This document shows, one piece after another, positions 26,801-35,491 of a stretch of 40,232 bases of DNA. The notes under the pieces were generated by a model. That model did not search any database and was not told where the DNA came from. It saw only the letters and a list, made by a program, of their open reading frames with translations. Position 1 is the stretch's first letter. Each line of letters begins with the position of its first letter. The position numbers and the translations under genes are program-made. The DNA is from Actinomyces denticolens (lineage in GTDB: Bacteria; Actinomycetota; Actinomycetes; Actinomycetales; Actinomycetaceae), in the NCBI RefSeq assembly GCF_002072185.1, contig NZ_MVIW01000027.1:1-40232 (forward strand), given 5' to 3'.

Positions 26801-27618
26801 TCGCGTCCGAAGGTCTTGACCACCGGGATGCCGGTGACGAACTCGACCATGGTGGAGGACACGTCCGCGAGTCGGCGGTCCATCTCCACCGTCTTCTCCC
26901 TCATGCCCCTCAGGGACAGGGAGTAGGTCGCCAGGCACAGGGGCATGGTGGCCACGGTCAGGAGGGCCAGGCGCCAGTCGATCCAGAACGCGCAGGCCAG
27001 GAGGGCCAAGGGCGAGACGATGGCGTTGAGGCGCTCGATGGGGGCGTGGGCGATGACGGTGTGGACTGCGGCGGTGTCGTCCTGGACGGCCTTGCGCACG
27101 CGGCCGGAGGTGGAGGCCGTGAACCAGGCCAGGGGGGCGCGGGAGATGCGGGCGACGATGTCGCGACGCAGCCGGTCGCGCAGGCGCAGGTCCGCCATAT
27201 GAGTGATGAGCAGGGCGATGGAGTACAGCAGCAGCCTGCCCGTGTAGGCGCCCACCAGCAGCATGATGACGTCGTGCGCCTGTTGGCGGTCCGGGGCGGC
27301 ACCGGCGTTGTGGGCCTCCAGGAGGATGTCGCCCAGGCGCACGAGGGCGACGTAGGGGGCAACGGAGAGCACGCCCGAGGCGACGACGAGCGCCTGGCCG
27401 ATCCCCAACCAGCCGCGCACCGGGGCGCCCAGGCGCCGCAGCGCGGCCTGGCCGGCGCGGGACCGCTCGGCGTTGCCGCCCGGAGTCCCCGGAGCCCGCT
27501 CGGATCCGCTCTCCCCCGGGGATGGGGCGCCCCCGCGCGTCAGGGCCCCCCGGCCCTGAGACGCAATGGATGCGGACTGGGATTCCGATGATCCCGACGT
27601 CGTCGCGCGTGCGCTCAC
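23818..27618 (-). CDS. Fused double ABC transporter (TMD-NBD-TMD-NBD), IrtAB/YbtPQ-like
   Basis: This is a single 1266-residue polypeptide made of two exporter-type half-transporters. Half 1 has a membrane domain at about 70-365 and an ATPase with Walker A GPSGSGKS (425-432), signature LSGGQ (531-535), Walker B VLLMDEAT (551-558) and His587. Half 2 has a membrane domain at about 700-985 and an ATPase with GPSGSGKT (1054-1061), LSGGE (1158-1162), LLDEATSALD (1180-1189) and His1214. A linker of about 57 Pro/Ala/Gly/Asp residues (630-687) joins them. Half 1 has MADPES where half 2 has the usual SALD D-loop. The halves resemble pairs such as IrtA/IrtB or YbtP/YbtQ that import siderophores despite an exporter fold; drug or lipid export is the alternative. 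The GTG start has GGGGG 6 bases upstream. It is divergent from a TetR gene. Confidence 0.88.
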   Translation of the reverse strand: MSARATTSGSSESQSASIASQGRGALTRGGAPSPGESGSERAPGTPGGNAERSRAGQAALRRLGAPVRGWLGIGQALVVASGVLSVAPYVALVRLGDILLEAHNAGAAPDRQQAHDVIMLLVGAYTGRLLLYSIALLITHMADLRLRDRLRRDIVARISRAPLAWFTASTSGRVRKAVQDDTAAVHTVIAHAPIERLNAIVSPLALLACAFWIDWRLALLTVATMPLCLATYSLSLRGMREKTVEMDRRLADVSSTMVEFVTGIPVVKTFGRDGRAHGAYLAAADGFSRFYHDWAMSLMTVSCLSFAWVSIPVVLLVDLGGGALLIHAGAVTLPQVLAATLIALVLPAALITVVSVSWSYQMAGAAALRLCEVLDTPVLPSPETPTRPAGARVEIEHVSFSYGDNLALDDVSLTLEPGTVTALLGPSGSGKSTLATLIARFADPDTGGVRIGGVDLRDMDEETLYSTVSFVLQDAQLLGTTVRENIALGRPDATDAQVRAAARAARAARIDEEIMALPRGYDTVLGQEAALSGGQEQRIAIARALLLDTPVLLMDEATAMADPESEAQIQEALSELVRDRTVLVIAHRPAVVRGADRIAVMERGRLVAAASHAELLDEPHYRALLRQSGHPADGGASPAVPPPTPGASADPGPADPGAGAAPDAGAPGSAGGVPEPAPDAGPGREGRSLLAHYRRLMTEGTWRRTLRGLALGAVNGLISGLALLSLLPGSVALADGGTCWGLTLGGWLVALAACAVVSTVIDFIGRRANMMGALGFMHDVHHAIGDRIARLPLRWFDSDTAGTMSRAASQEMLSLGESAAHFLYRIASAVAGCAVIWIGSWAWDWRLGLFLTVGAPAVALLILLARRLLDRGKAISEPAERELAARIVELARCQGALRSCRAVGRYGRLRAAFADGLRASRRALWWETGGNLLTGAVTQAVVVGMIMLTASFAVDGTMEALPAIATIGMCLRFTTMLDDVSGAAFGLEERRQMMNHLDAVMDAPVMDEPSGRAALPEPGSVRLDGVAFGYREGTLVLDGVSMEVPSRSMCAIVGPSGSGKTTIARLIARFWDADSGVVRVGGTDVRDMPTAQLMEQLSMVFQDVYLFDGTLEDNIRVGDSEAGPEELRWAAGLAGVTEIADRLPDGWQSRVGEGGRALSGGERQRVSIARALLKRAPIVLLDEATSALDAENEAHIVAAMEELRRTSTLIVIAHKLETIAAADQVVVLGEDGRVAQRGRHADLIEADGPYRDFWTRRTCARGWSLV

Positions 27619-27651
27619 TGAATGCCCCCATCAACTCTGAATGCCTTTCAG
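27616..27651. promoter_or_regulatory. Direct and inverted repeats between the ABC and TetR genes
   Basis: CNCTGAATGCC occurs at 27616-27626 and 27635-27645, 19 bases apart, and CTGAA (27637-27641) with TTCAG (27647-27651) forms an inverted repeat. This AT-richer patch covers the start of the ABC gene and the 106-bp divergent region, so it is a candidate TetR operator. Confidence 0.45.
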
Positions 27652-27724
27652 ATTTAACTGAGGGTGATCTTACAACGATGGCTCGTCGGTCTCCAGGGGT
27701 GCCGACTGCGGCTACCGTGAGGAC

Positions 27725-28384
27725 ATGACGACCACGAGGAGCTCGAGGAGCACGAGGAGACAGGGGCGCCCCACCGGGCCCAAGCCGGGATTCTCCCGCC
27801 AGGACGTCGTCGACGCGGCGCTGGAGATCGGGATCGCCGACTTCACGCTGACAGCCGTGGCCGGACGCCTGGGGGTCGCCGTCTCCGGCCTGTACCGCGC
27901 CATCGCCTCGCGCGAGGACCTGCTGCGCGCGTGCCTGAGCGAGCTGGCCACGCGGATGCGCTTCTCCCCCGATCCCGTCGACTGGCGCCGCAACGCCCGT
28001 CATCAGGTCGAGTCCCTGTGGGCGCTGCTGGAGGGCTGCCCGGGGCTCGACCGCCTGCTCATCACCATGCCCTGGGCGGCCGAGTGCTTCGCATCCACGA
28101 TCGACGCCGCCCACCGGGCCTTCGTCCAGGGCGGCTTGAGCCAGGAGGACGCCGCCCTGGCCGTCGACATCATTGCCGACACCACCGTCGCCACGCACGT
28201 CCAGGTCGCCGCCCTGAGGGCCGATTGGCTGGGAGGGAAGGGCCCCAGTGGTGACGGCTTCAAGCACCTGCCCCCCTACCGCCCCGATCCGTCCTGGCTG
28301 GAGCGGGGCTGGCTCGATCGCAAGATCGATCTCATCCTCGATGGATTCCAGCCCCGCGCGGGTACCGCCCGGCCGCCGGCATAG
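27725..28384 (+). CDS. TetR/AcrR-family transcriptional regulator
   Basis: This 219-residue regulator has a basic, Ser/Thr/Arg-rich N-terminus and a TetR-type HTH: FSRQDVVDAALEIG (about 23-36), FTLTAVAGRLGVAVSGLYRAIASREDLLRA (40-69, with recognition helix VSGLYRAI). The rest is an all-helical ligand-binding domain that I cannot assign to a ligand. It is divergent from the fused ABC transporter 106 bases away, the usual arrangement for a TetR repressor controlling a transporter. It may also regulate itself through the repeats in that gap. It is convergent with sdhB, separated by a strong hairpin. Confidence 0.87.
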   Translation: MTTTRSSRSTRRQGRPTGPKPGFSRQDVVDAALEIGIADFTLTAVAGRLGVAVSGLYRAIASREDLLRACLSELATRMRFSPDPVDWRRNARHQVESLWALLEGCPGLDRLLITMPWAAECFASTIDAAHRAFVQGGLSQEDAALAVDIIADTTVATHVQVAALRADWLGGKGPSGDGFKHLPPYRPDPSWLERGWLDRKIDLILDGFQPRAGTARPPA

Positions 28385-28388
28385 CGAT

Positions 28389-28455
28389 GCGGGGCGCGGC
28401 TCCCGGAAGCGCCGCCGAGTCTCCTCGAACGGGCGTTCCGAGAGCCGCGCCCCGC
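28389..28455. terminator. Bidirectional terminator between tetR and sdhB
   Basis: A 20-bp stem with one mismatch pairs 28389-28408 with 28436-28455; the outer GCGGGGCGCGGCTC / GAGCCGCGCCCCGC 14 bp are perfect. The loop is 27 nt. It lies just after the tetR stop and about 68 bases beyond the sdhB stop on the other strand. Confidence 0.7.
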
Positions 28456-28522
28456 TGGTCAGCGCGCACTCCAGTGCGCCTCCGGGCGCCTGCGGGCCCG
28501 CGGGCCCCGGTACGCCTCAGTG

Positions 28523-29289
28523 CTAGTGAGCCTTCTGCCCCTTCCACAGCGCGTGGCCGAGGTCGCGGTTGAGTCGCGAGATGACCTCGATCGGGACCGA
28601 CTTGGGGCACACTGCGGCGCACTCGCCGATATTCGTGCAGCCGCCGAATCCCTCGGCGTCGTGCTGGTTGAGCATGGAGACCACGCGCGCGAGGCGCTCG
28701 GGCTGGCCCTGCGGGAGCAGGCCCAGGTGGGAGATCTTCGCGCCGGTGAACAGCATGGCGGAGGCATTCGGGCAGGCGGCGACGCAGGCGCCGCAGCCGA
28801 TGCAGGCGGCGGCCTCGAAGGCGGCGTCGGCCTTCTCCTTCTGGACGGGCACGGAGTGGGCCTCGGGGGCGCCTCCGGTGTTGACCGAGATGTAGCCGCC
28901 GGCCTGGACGATGCGGTCGAGGGCGGAGCGGTCCACCATGAGGTCCTTGAGGATCGGGAAGCCCGTCGAGCGCCAGGGCTCGATGGTGATCGTGGAGCCG
29001 TCCTTGAAGGAGGGGTCCTCGGCCAGGTGGCGCATGTGCAGCTGGCAGGTGGTGGAGCGGATGGGCCCGTGGGCCTGGCCGTTGATGACGACGCCGCACT
29101 GACCGCAGATGCCCTCGCGGCAGTCGGAGTCGAAGGCGACGGGGTCCTTGCCCTCGGCGAAGAGCTGCTCGTTGAGCAGGTCGAGGACCTCGAGGAAGCT
29201 CATGTGCTCCTCGACGCCGGTCATCGAGTACTCCTCGAAGTGGCCCTTGGCGCTCGCGTTCTTCTGGCGCCAGATCTTCAGCTTGATGT

Positions 29290-29293
<4 letters not shown>
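28523..29293 (-). CDS. sdhB: Succinate dehydrogenase/fumarate reductase iron-sulfur subunit
   Basis: SdhB passes electrons between the flavoprotein SdhA and the membrane quinone site through three iron-sulfur clusters. The 256-residue protein has the [2Fe-2S] ligands C58, C63, C66 and C83 ([16 protein letters not shown]), the [4Fe-4S] ligands C164, C167, C170 and C174 ([12 protein letters not shown]), and the 3Fe-4S ligands C219, C225 and C229 ([16 protein letters not shown]). I chose the GTG at 29293, whose GTGA overlaps the sdhA stop by 4 bases, giving translational coupling; the frame upstream lies inside sdhA. The enzyme may run as succinate dehydrogenase or fumarate reductase. Confidence 0.95.
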
Positions 29294-31323
<2,030 letters not shown>

Positions 31324-31328
31324 ATCTT

Positions 31329-32111
31329 TCACTTACCCATCCAGTTGATGCCCGCGTTGGCGGCCTCGACGGCGTACTTCGCGGCGTCCATGGGCTCAGG
31401 GGTCAGGCCCAGGAGGATCGCGGTGGGCACGCACATGAAGACGAGGAAGAGCCCGAAGGCGACGATGAACGCGATGAGGCGGACGAAGGGGATGACGTTG
31501 CCGCGGATCGCCCCGAGGGTCTGCAGGGCGGACCACACGCCGTGCCACACGTGCAGGCACAGGGCGACCAGTGCCACCGCGTAGATCAGCCAGACCCACC
31601 ACAGCTGGAAGCCGTAGTACATGTTCATGTAGGCGCGGCCGTGGACGTAGTGGCCGCCGGGCGTCAGGTGGAGGGTGGTGAACTGCAGGATGTGCCAGAT
31701 GATGAACAGCAGGAGGATGACGCCGCCCCAGCGCATGGTGCGCATGGCGTAGCGGGAGGCGAAGTAGTCCGCGTTGGATTTCTTCACCGCGTAGGCGTCG
31801 TTGCCGCGGGCCTTCTTGTTGCGGTACCACAGGTGGAAGGCGCTGCCGGCGTGGGCCGCGAGGCACAGCAGGAGGGCGACGCGCATGATCCACAGGAACC
31901 CGCCGAAGGGGAGGATCGGCACGAGCAGCTCGCGCAGGAAGTACGCGTAGTGGTCGTAGGCGATCTCACCCTCGAAGTAGTGGGTGTTGCCGTAGGCGTG
32001 GAACAGGACGAAGAGCAGGAACACGATGCCCGAGATCGCCATCATGCGCTTCATGAAGACGGTCGTCGTCCACGCGCTCCGCTTCTTGGAGGGAACAGTC
32101 GCTTTGGTCAC
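31329..32111 (-). CDS. sdhC: Succinate dehydrogenase cytochrome b subunit, type B
   Basis: This 260-residue membrane anchor holds the haems and the quinone site. Five hydrophobic helices are visible at about 22-42, 68-90, 128-148, 170-192 and 210-234, with histidines suited to ligate two b haems (H38, H87, H93, H140, H187, H190). One five-helix subunit, with no sdhD, is the type B arrangement, which is seen in menaquinone-using bacteria and in fumarate reductases. The GTG start at 32111 lacks a strong ribosome site. It is first in the sdhCAB operon, and the sdhA start follows at once. Confidence 0.92.
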   Translation of the reverse strand: MTKATVPSKKRSAWTTTVFMKRMMAISGIVFLLFVLFHAYGNTHYFEGEIAYDHYAYFLRELLVPILPFGGFLWIMRVALLLCLAAHAGSAFHLWYRNKKARGNDAYAVKKSNADYFASRYAMRTMRWGGVILLLFIIWHILQFTTLHLTPGGHYVHGRAYMNMYYGFQLWWVWLIYAVALVALCLHVWHGVWSALQTLGAIRGNVIPFVRLIAFIVAFGLFLVFMCVPTAILLGLTPEPMDAAKYAVEAANAGINWMGK

Positions 32112-32297
32112 GTGATGAGCCTACGGATCCGCCGGGACGGATGTTCGGGACCCTTGGGCCCAGAACGTCAGGTAAGCCGTCCGACCGCGTGCTTCCAGGG
32201 GAAACTCAGGACAATTCGTCGCCATGGGGCCCCGAGCGCCCCACCGGAGGGGGTCTGATCACCGCCGGAGGCTCCCGGCATTTCGTCACGCCCACGT

Positions 32298-32326
32298 ATA
32301 GGAAATAGTGATGGAGATCCTATCAA
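32298..32326 (-). promoter_or_regulatory. Candidate sdhCAB promoter
   Basis: On the minus strand TTGATA (32321-32326) and TCCTAT (32298-32303) are spaced by 17 bases within an AT-richer patch of the 254-bp gap between rimI and sdhC. The leader would be about 180 bases. Confidence 0.4.
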
Positions 32327-32365
32327 CGGCGGCCCTGGTCGCTGCGGGAGGATGGTTCGAGCCGG

Positions 32366-33013
32366 TCAGACCGCCTCCGAGCCCACAGGGCCGATGCGCG
32401 CGGGGCGGTCGGCGCCGCCGGTGGTCAGATGACCGGGCCCGGCGAGCACCAGCCTCATGACGACGGCGTCCTCGGCGGGAGCGGAGTAGTAGCGGCGGCG
32501 CCGGCCGATCGGCGCGAAGCCCAGCGAGCGGTAGAGCGCCTGGGCGGCGCCGTTGGAGGCGCGGACCTCGAGCAGGACGGCGCCGCAGCCGGCATCCCGC
32601 GCCCGGGCGAGGAGGTGATCGAGCATGGCTCGGGCCAGGCCGAGGCGCCGGGATCGCTCGGCCGTGGCGATGGTGAGCAGGTCGGCGTCCCCCCGGCCGT
32701 CCCCGAACCAGAGGCCCGCGTAGCCCAGGATCGCGCGGGAGGCCTCAGCGCGCGCCGCGCTGTCAGCAGCGTGAGCACTGTCAGCACTGTCAGCACTGCC
32801 GTCACCGTCCTCGACGACGACGTAGTGGCGATCGGCACCCTCGCCCTGAGCGGCGGCGAGCTCGGCGCGCAGCAACGCCGGGCTCCAGGCCTCACCGCCG
32901 AAGAGCTCGGTCTCCAGGGCGGCGACGGCATCGAGGTCGTCGGCGCGCATCTCGCGCAGGCGCGCGCCCGGGGGCGCGGGGGGCACGGGTGGCTCCATGG
33001 ATCCGGGGAGCAT
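32366..33013 (-). CDS. rimI: Ribosomal protein S18-alanine N-acetyltransferase-like (RimI)
   Basis: This is a GNAT acetyltransferase, encoded next to tsaB as is usual for RimI, which acetylates the N-terminus of ribosomal protein S18. The 215-residue protein has LREMRADDLDAVAALETELF near the N-terminus, the acetyl-CoA loop ERSRRLGLARAMLDHLLARA, and LEVRASNGAAQALYRSLGFAPIGRRRRYY. Between beta strands it carries an insertion rich in Ser/Ala/Asp encoded by a 9-bp tandem repeat (32774-32800). The start is uncertain; ATGs at 33013 and 32998 are both possible and neither has a strong ribosome site. The gene is last in the nnr-alr-tsaE-tsaB run and 26 bases after tsaB. Confidence 0.85.
   Translation of the reverse strand: MLPGSMEPPVPPAPPGARLREMRADDLDAVAALETELFGGEAWSPALLRAELAAAQGEGADRHYVVVEDGDGSADSADSAHAADSAARAEASRAILGYAGLWFGDGRGDADLLTIATAERSRRLGLARAMLDHLLARARDAGCGAVLLEVRASNGAAQALYRSLGFAPIGRRRRYYSAPAEDAVVMRLVLAGPGHLTTGGADRPARIGPVGSEAV
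32774..32800. repeat. 9-bp tandem repeat in rimI
   Basis: AGCACTGTC occurs at 32774-32782 and 32783-32791, then AGCACTGCC at 32792-32800. In the rimI sense the unit reads GACAGTGCT and encodes Ser/Ala/Asp repeats in a linker. It is the same 9-mer family as at 2333 in lacI. Confidence 0.85.
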
Positions 33014-33039
33014 CTGGGGGGCGTCCGGGCGGCGCGGGC

Positions 33040-33786
33040 TCAGCCCGCGAGGGCGCGCTTGCGGCCGGTTGGCACCTGGGCGTCCGCCAGGCGCAGGTAG
33101 AGGGGCTCGGTGCCGAGCTCCTCCCCCCGGGCGAGGCGGGCCAGCGCGATGCGCGTCTGCGCCCCGGCACTGCCGGAGGCCTGGGCGAGCACGGGGCGGC
33201 CGGCCGCGATCTCGGGGTGGAGGACGCATCCCGATCCGGCGGGGACGGCGGCGGGGCCGAGCTCGGCCAGTCGCTCGGCGGCGGCCTGCGGTGTGGCGAC
33301 TGCGGGGGGCGTCAGGGGCTCGACGTCGTCGGCGCCCAGGGCGCGGTAGGCGGCGCAGTAGACCTCCTTGCGGCGCGCGTCGGTGGCCACGAGGACGGTC
33401 GCGGCATCGGCCGCCTCCCGCCCCCGCTCGGCGGCGAGGTCATCGAGGGCCTGGCGGGCGACGGCGTCGAGACTCGGAACCCCGTGCGCGGGGATCGAGC
33501 GGGCGCGGGCGAGGGCGCGGGCGGTGACGAGGCCGGCGCGCAGGCCGGTGAAGGGCGCGGGGCCGGTGGCGACCACGACGGCGTCGAGCGGGGAGTCATC
33601 GGCGAGGGCCGCGAGGGCGGTGGCGAGCATCGGCCCGAGCGACTCGGCGTGACGACGGGAGTCCTGGAGCGCCTGGGCGGACAGGATCCTCAGGGCGCGC
33701 GGGGCGCCGTCGGCGGGGGCATCGGGCTCGGCGTCGCACAGGAGGAGCTGGGTTCCGAGGGATGAGTCGATGGAGAGGATGCGCAC
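33040..33786 (-). CDS. tsaB: tRNA threonylcarbamoyladenosine biosynthesis protein TsaB
   Basis: TsaB is the inactive ASKHA partner of TsaD in t6A synthesis. The 248-residue protein opens with ILSIDSSLGTQLLL (3-16), and has the dimer-interface segment SRRHAESLGPMLATAL (about 43-58), VVVATGPAPFTGLRAGLVTARALA (70-93, given as VVVATGPAPFTG and LRAGLVTARALA) and VATDARRKEVYCAAYRA. It lies after tsaE and an unknown membrane protein gene, and before rimI. tsaD is about 9 kb away on the same strand rather than next to tsaB/rimI as in many genomes. Confidence 0.92.
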   Translation of the reverse strand: MRILSIDSSLGTQLLLCDAEPDAPADGAPRALRILSAQALQDSRRHAESLGPMLATALAALADDSPLDAVVVATGPAPFTGLRAGLVTARALARARSIPAHGVPSLDAVARQALDDLAAERGREAADAATVLVATDARRKEVYCAAYRALGADDVEPLTPPAVATPQAAAERLAELGPAAVPAGSGCVLHPEIAAGRPVLAQASGSAGAQTRIALARLARGEELGTEPLYLRLADAQVPTGRKRALAG

Positions 33787-33810
33787 GGGGCGAGCCTATC
33801 CCCGCGCGCG

Positions 33811-34836
33811 TCAAGGCTGCTCGGGGGTCCTGGCCATCTCGGGGGTCCTGGTCATCTCAGGGGCGTCGTCCCCTTGCCTCGCGGGGGCCCGGTCCGGGCG
33901 CGCGATCCCGGCCGTCCTCCGCGGCCTGGTCCTGGCAGGGGGCCTCGCGGGGGCGAGGATCCGCCGCTCCCGGCGCACGGTGATGATGATGAGGAGCACT
34001 CCGATGCCGACGGCGGCGGCCACCTCCGCCTGCTGGTCCGAGCTGAGAGCGGAGTCCTCTCCGCTGCCGACGGCGGGGGCGGTGGTCGCGGCCCGGGAGC
34101 GCTGGAGCAGGGCGGTGGAGTAGTCGCGCAGGGAGATGGGGCCGGCGAGCATCGCCTGGGCGCCATGAGACGCGGCCCGGGCCCGGTCGCCCGAGACCAC
34201 GTACCAATCGGTGGACTGCCCGAGGACGATGACCGCGCCCTGCGGCCCCGACGGGAGCGCCGCGCCGGCCGAGGGCGTCGGCGCGGCGGGGGTCGTCCGG
34301 GGGACGGCCGGGGCGGTGGGCCGGGAGGAGGCGGCCTCCACGAGGGCGGCGGCGAGGATCTCGTCCTCGATGGTGATGCCCTGGGCGGTGGAGTCGGCGA
34401 CGATGACGGCGATGGCGCCGATGGGGTCGCCGTCGACCAGGACGGGCGCGGCCCAGAGGGCGGCCGCGGGGAGAGGGGCATCCGGCGCGCTGCCGTCGAG
34501 GAAGCCGGAGGACCAGCGGTGGACCTGGGTGGGCTCGCCGAAGGCCGCCGATCCACCTGCCGCCAGGCTGGAGGCGAGGGATGGCCCCTCGGCCCGGATC
34601 CATGAGGCCGCGATGGCCTCGTCCCCCGGGGCGGGATCGGCGGCGGCGTGAGGGTCCGGGGCGGACGAGGGCGCGGCGGGGGCCGTGGGCGTCGGGCGAT
34701 GCGCGGGCGGCACGGGTGATGCGGCGGCCCTGGGGGTGATGAGGAGGCGCGACGCGGCGAGTGGCGCGACGACCATGAGCATGACGATGAGCGCCGGGAT
34801 CGCTGCGGGCGCCAGGAGGCGGGCGGCCGTGCGCAT
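33811..34836 (-). CDS. Unknown two-helix membrane protein between tsaE and tsaB
   Basis: I do not recognise this 341-residue protein. It has an N-terminal hydrophobic helix (about 9-30, AAIPALIVMLMVVAPLAA) that looks like a signal anchor, an Ala/Pro-rich stretch (35-70), a folded-looking middle (about 75-170) including AAALWAAPVLVDGDPIGAIAVIVAD (split: AAALWAAPVLV, DGDPIGAIAVIVAD), a second Pro/Thr-rich linker, a segment with AVIVLGQSTDWYVVSGDRARAA, a second helix near 270-288 (VAAAVGIGVLLIIITV), and a basic tail ending in a MTRTPE/MARTPE repeat. The middle is probably outside the cell. Its ATG overlaps the tsaE stop by one base (TGATG), so it is translated together with tsaE. The placement may be only operon convenience. 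Confidence 0.75.
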   Translation of the reverse strand: MRTAARLLAPAAIPALIVMLMVVAPLAASRLLITPRAAASPVPPAHRPTPTAPAAPSSAPDPHAAADPAPGDEAIAASWIRAEGPSLASSLAAGGSAAFGEPTQVHRWSSGFLDGSAPDAPLPAAALWAAPVLVDGDPIGAIAVIVADSTAQGITIEDEILAAALVEAASSRPTAPAVPRTTPAAPTPSAGAALPSGPQGAVIVLGQSTDWYVVSGDRARAASHGAQAMLAGPISLRDYSTALLQRSRAATTAPAVGSGEDSALSSDQQAEVAAAVGIGVLLIIITVRRERRILAPARPPARTRPRRTAGIARPDRAPARQGDDAPEMTRTPEMARTPEQP

Positions 34837-35462
34837 CAGCCTGCCAGCGCGCCGAGGTCAACGCCGGCCCAGCGCCGCCCGTGGGCCCGGATCGTGATGG
34901 AGCGGTGCCCGTCGTCGACGCCGTCGAGGTCGAGGGCCGGACGGGCTGCGGGACCGGCGGAACTGGCGGCGGATTGACCGGGGGCGGAGGGTGGGGCGTC
35001 GTCGTCGGCCGTGCCATGGCCCTCGTCGGCCGTGGCCCCCGGGGCGGGGAGGCCTCCGTGGGGGCGGTCGACGGAGATCTCGAGGCGGTCCTCGGCGAGG
35101 CCCTCGGCCTTCCCCTGCCCCCACTCGACGAGGGTGACCGAGCGCTCCATGGAGGAATCGAGGTCGAGTGCGTCGACCTCGTCTAGACCGGACAGCCGGT
35201 AGGCGTCGACGTGGATGAGGTCCGGGCCGTCCCCGAGGGCGGGGTGGGCGCGGGCGATGATGAAGGTGGGCGAGGAGACACGGCCGCGCACATCCATGGC
35301 GGCGCCGATCCCCTGGGCGAGGGTGGTCTTGCCCGCGCCGAGGCCACCGGTGAGGAGCACGAGGTCACCGGCTTGGAGCAGGGCCGCGAGGCGCGCGCCG
35401 AGGGCGCGGGTGGCCTCCGCATCGGCCGTGCTCACCACGATCTGGCGCGGGCTGTCTGACAT
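34836..35462 (-). CDS. tsaE: tRNA threonylcarbamoyladenosine biosynthesis ATPase TsaE
   Basis: TsaE is the P-loop ATPase that drives turnover of the TsaB-TsaD complex. The 208-residue protein has Walker A in LLTGGLGAGKTTLAQGIG (about 36-53), SSPTFIIARAHP with the switch Thr, LIHVDAYRLSGLDEVDAL, and VTLVEWGQGKAE. A low-complexity Gly/Ala/Asp/Ser insertion of about 50 residues (135-185) separates the core from the last strand, so it is longer than the usual 150-160 residues. It lies downstream of alr, the usual actinobacterial order, and overlaps the next gene by one base. Confidence 0.93.
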   Translation of the reverse strand: MSDSPRQIVVSTADAEATRALGARLAALLQAGDLVLLTGGLGAGKTTLAQGIGAAMDVRGRVSSPTFIIARAHPALGDGPDLIHVDAYRLSGLDEVDALDLDSSMERSVTLVEWGQGKAEGLAEDRLEISVDRPHGGLPAPGATADEGHGTADDDAPPSAPGQSAASSAGPAARPALDLDGVDDGHRSITIRAHGRRWAGVDLGALAG

Positions 35463-35491
35463 CTCGGGTCCTCTCGGCTGGAAATGGCAGA

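Noticed and set aside
25156-27591. 811-codon open frame on the plus strand opposite the ABC transporter gene
   Set aside because: It is antisense to a gene with clear domains; its product is Gly/Gln/His/Val-rich with no motifs. Long antisense frames are expected at this GC content.
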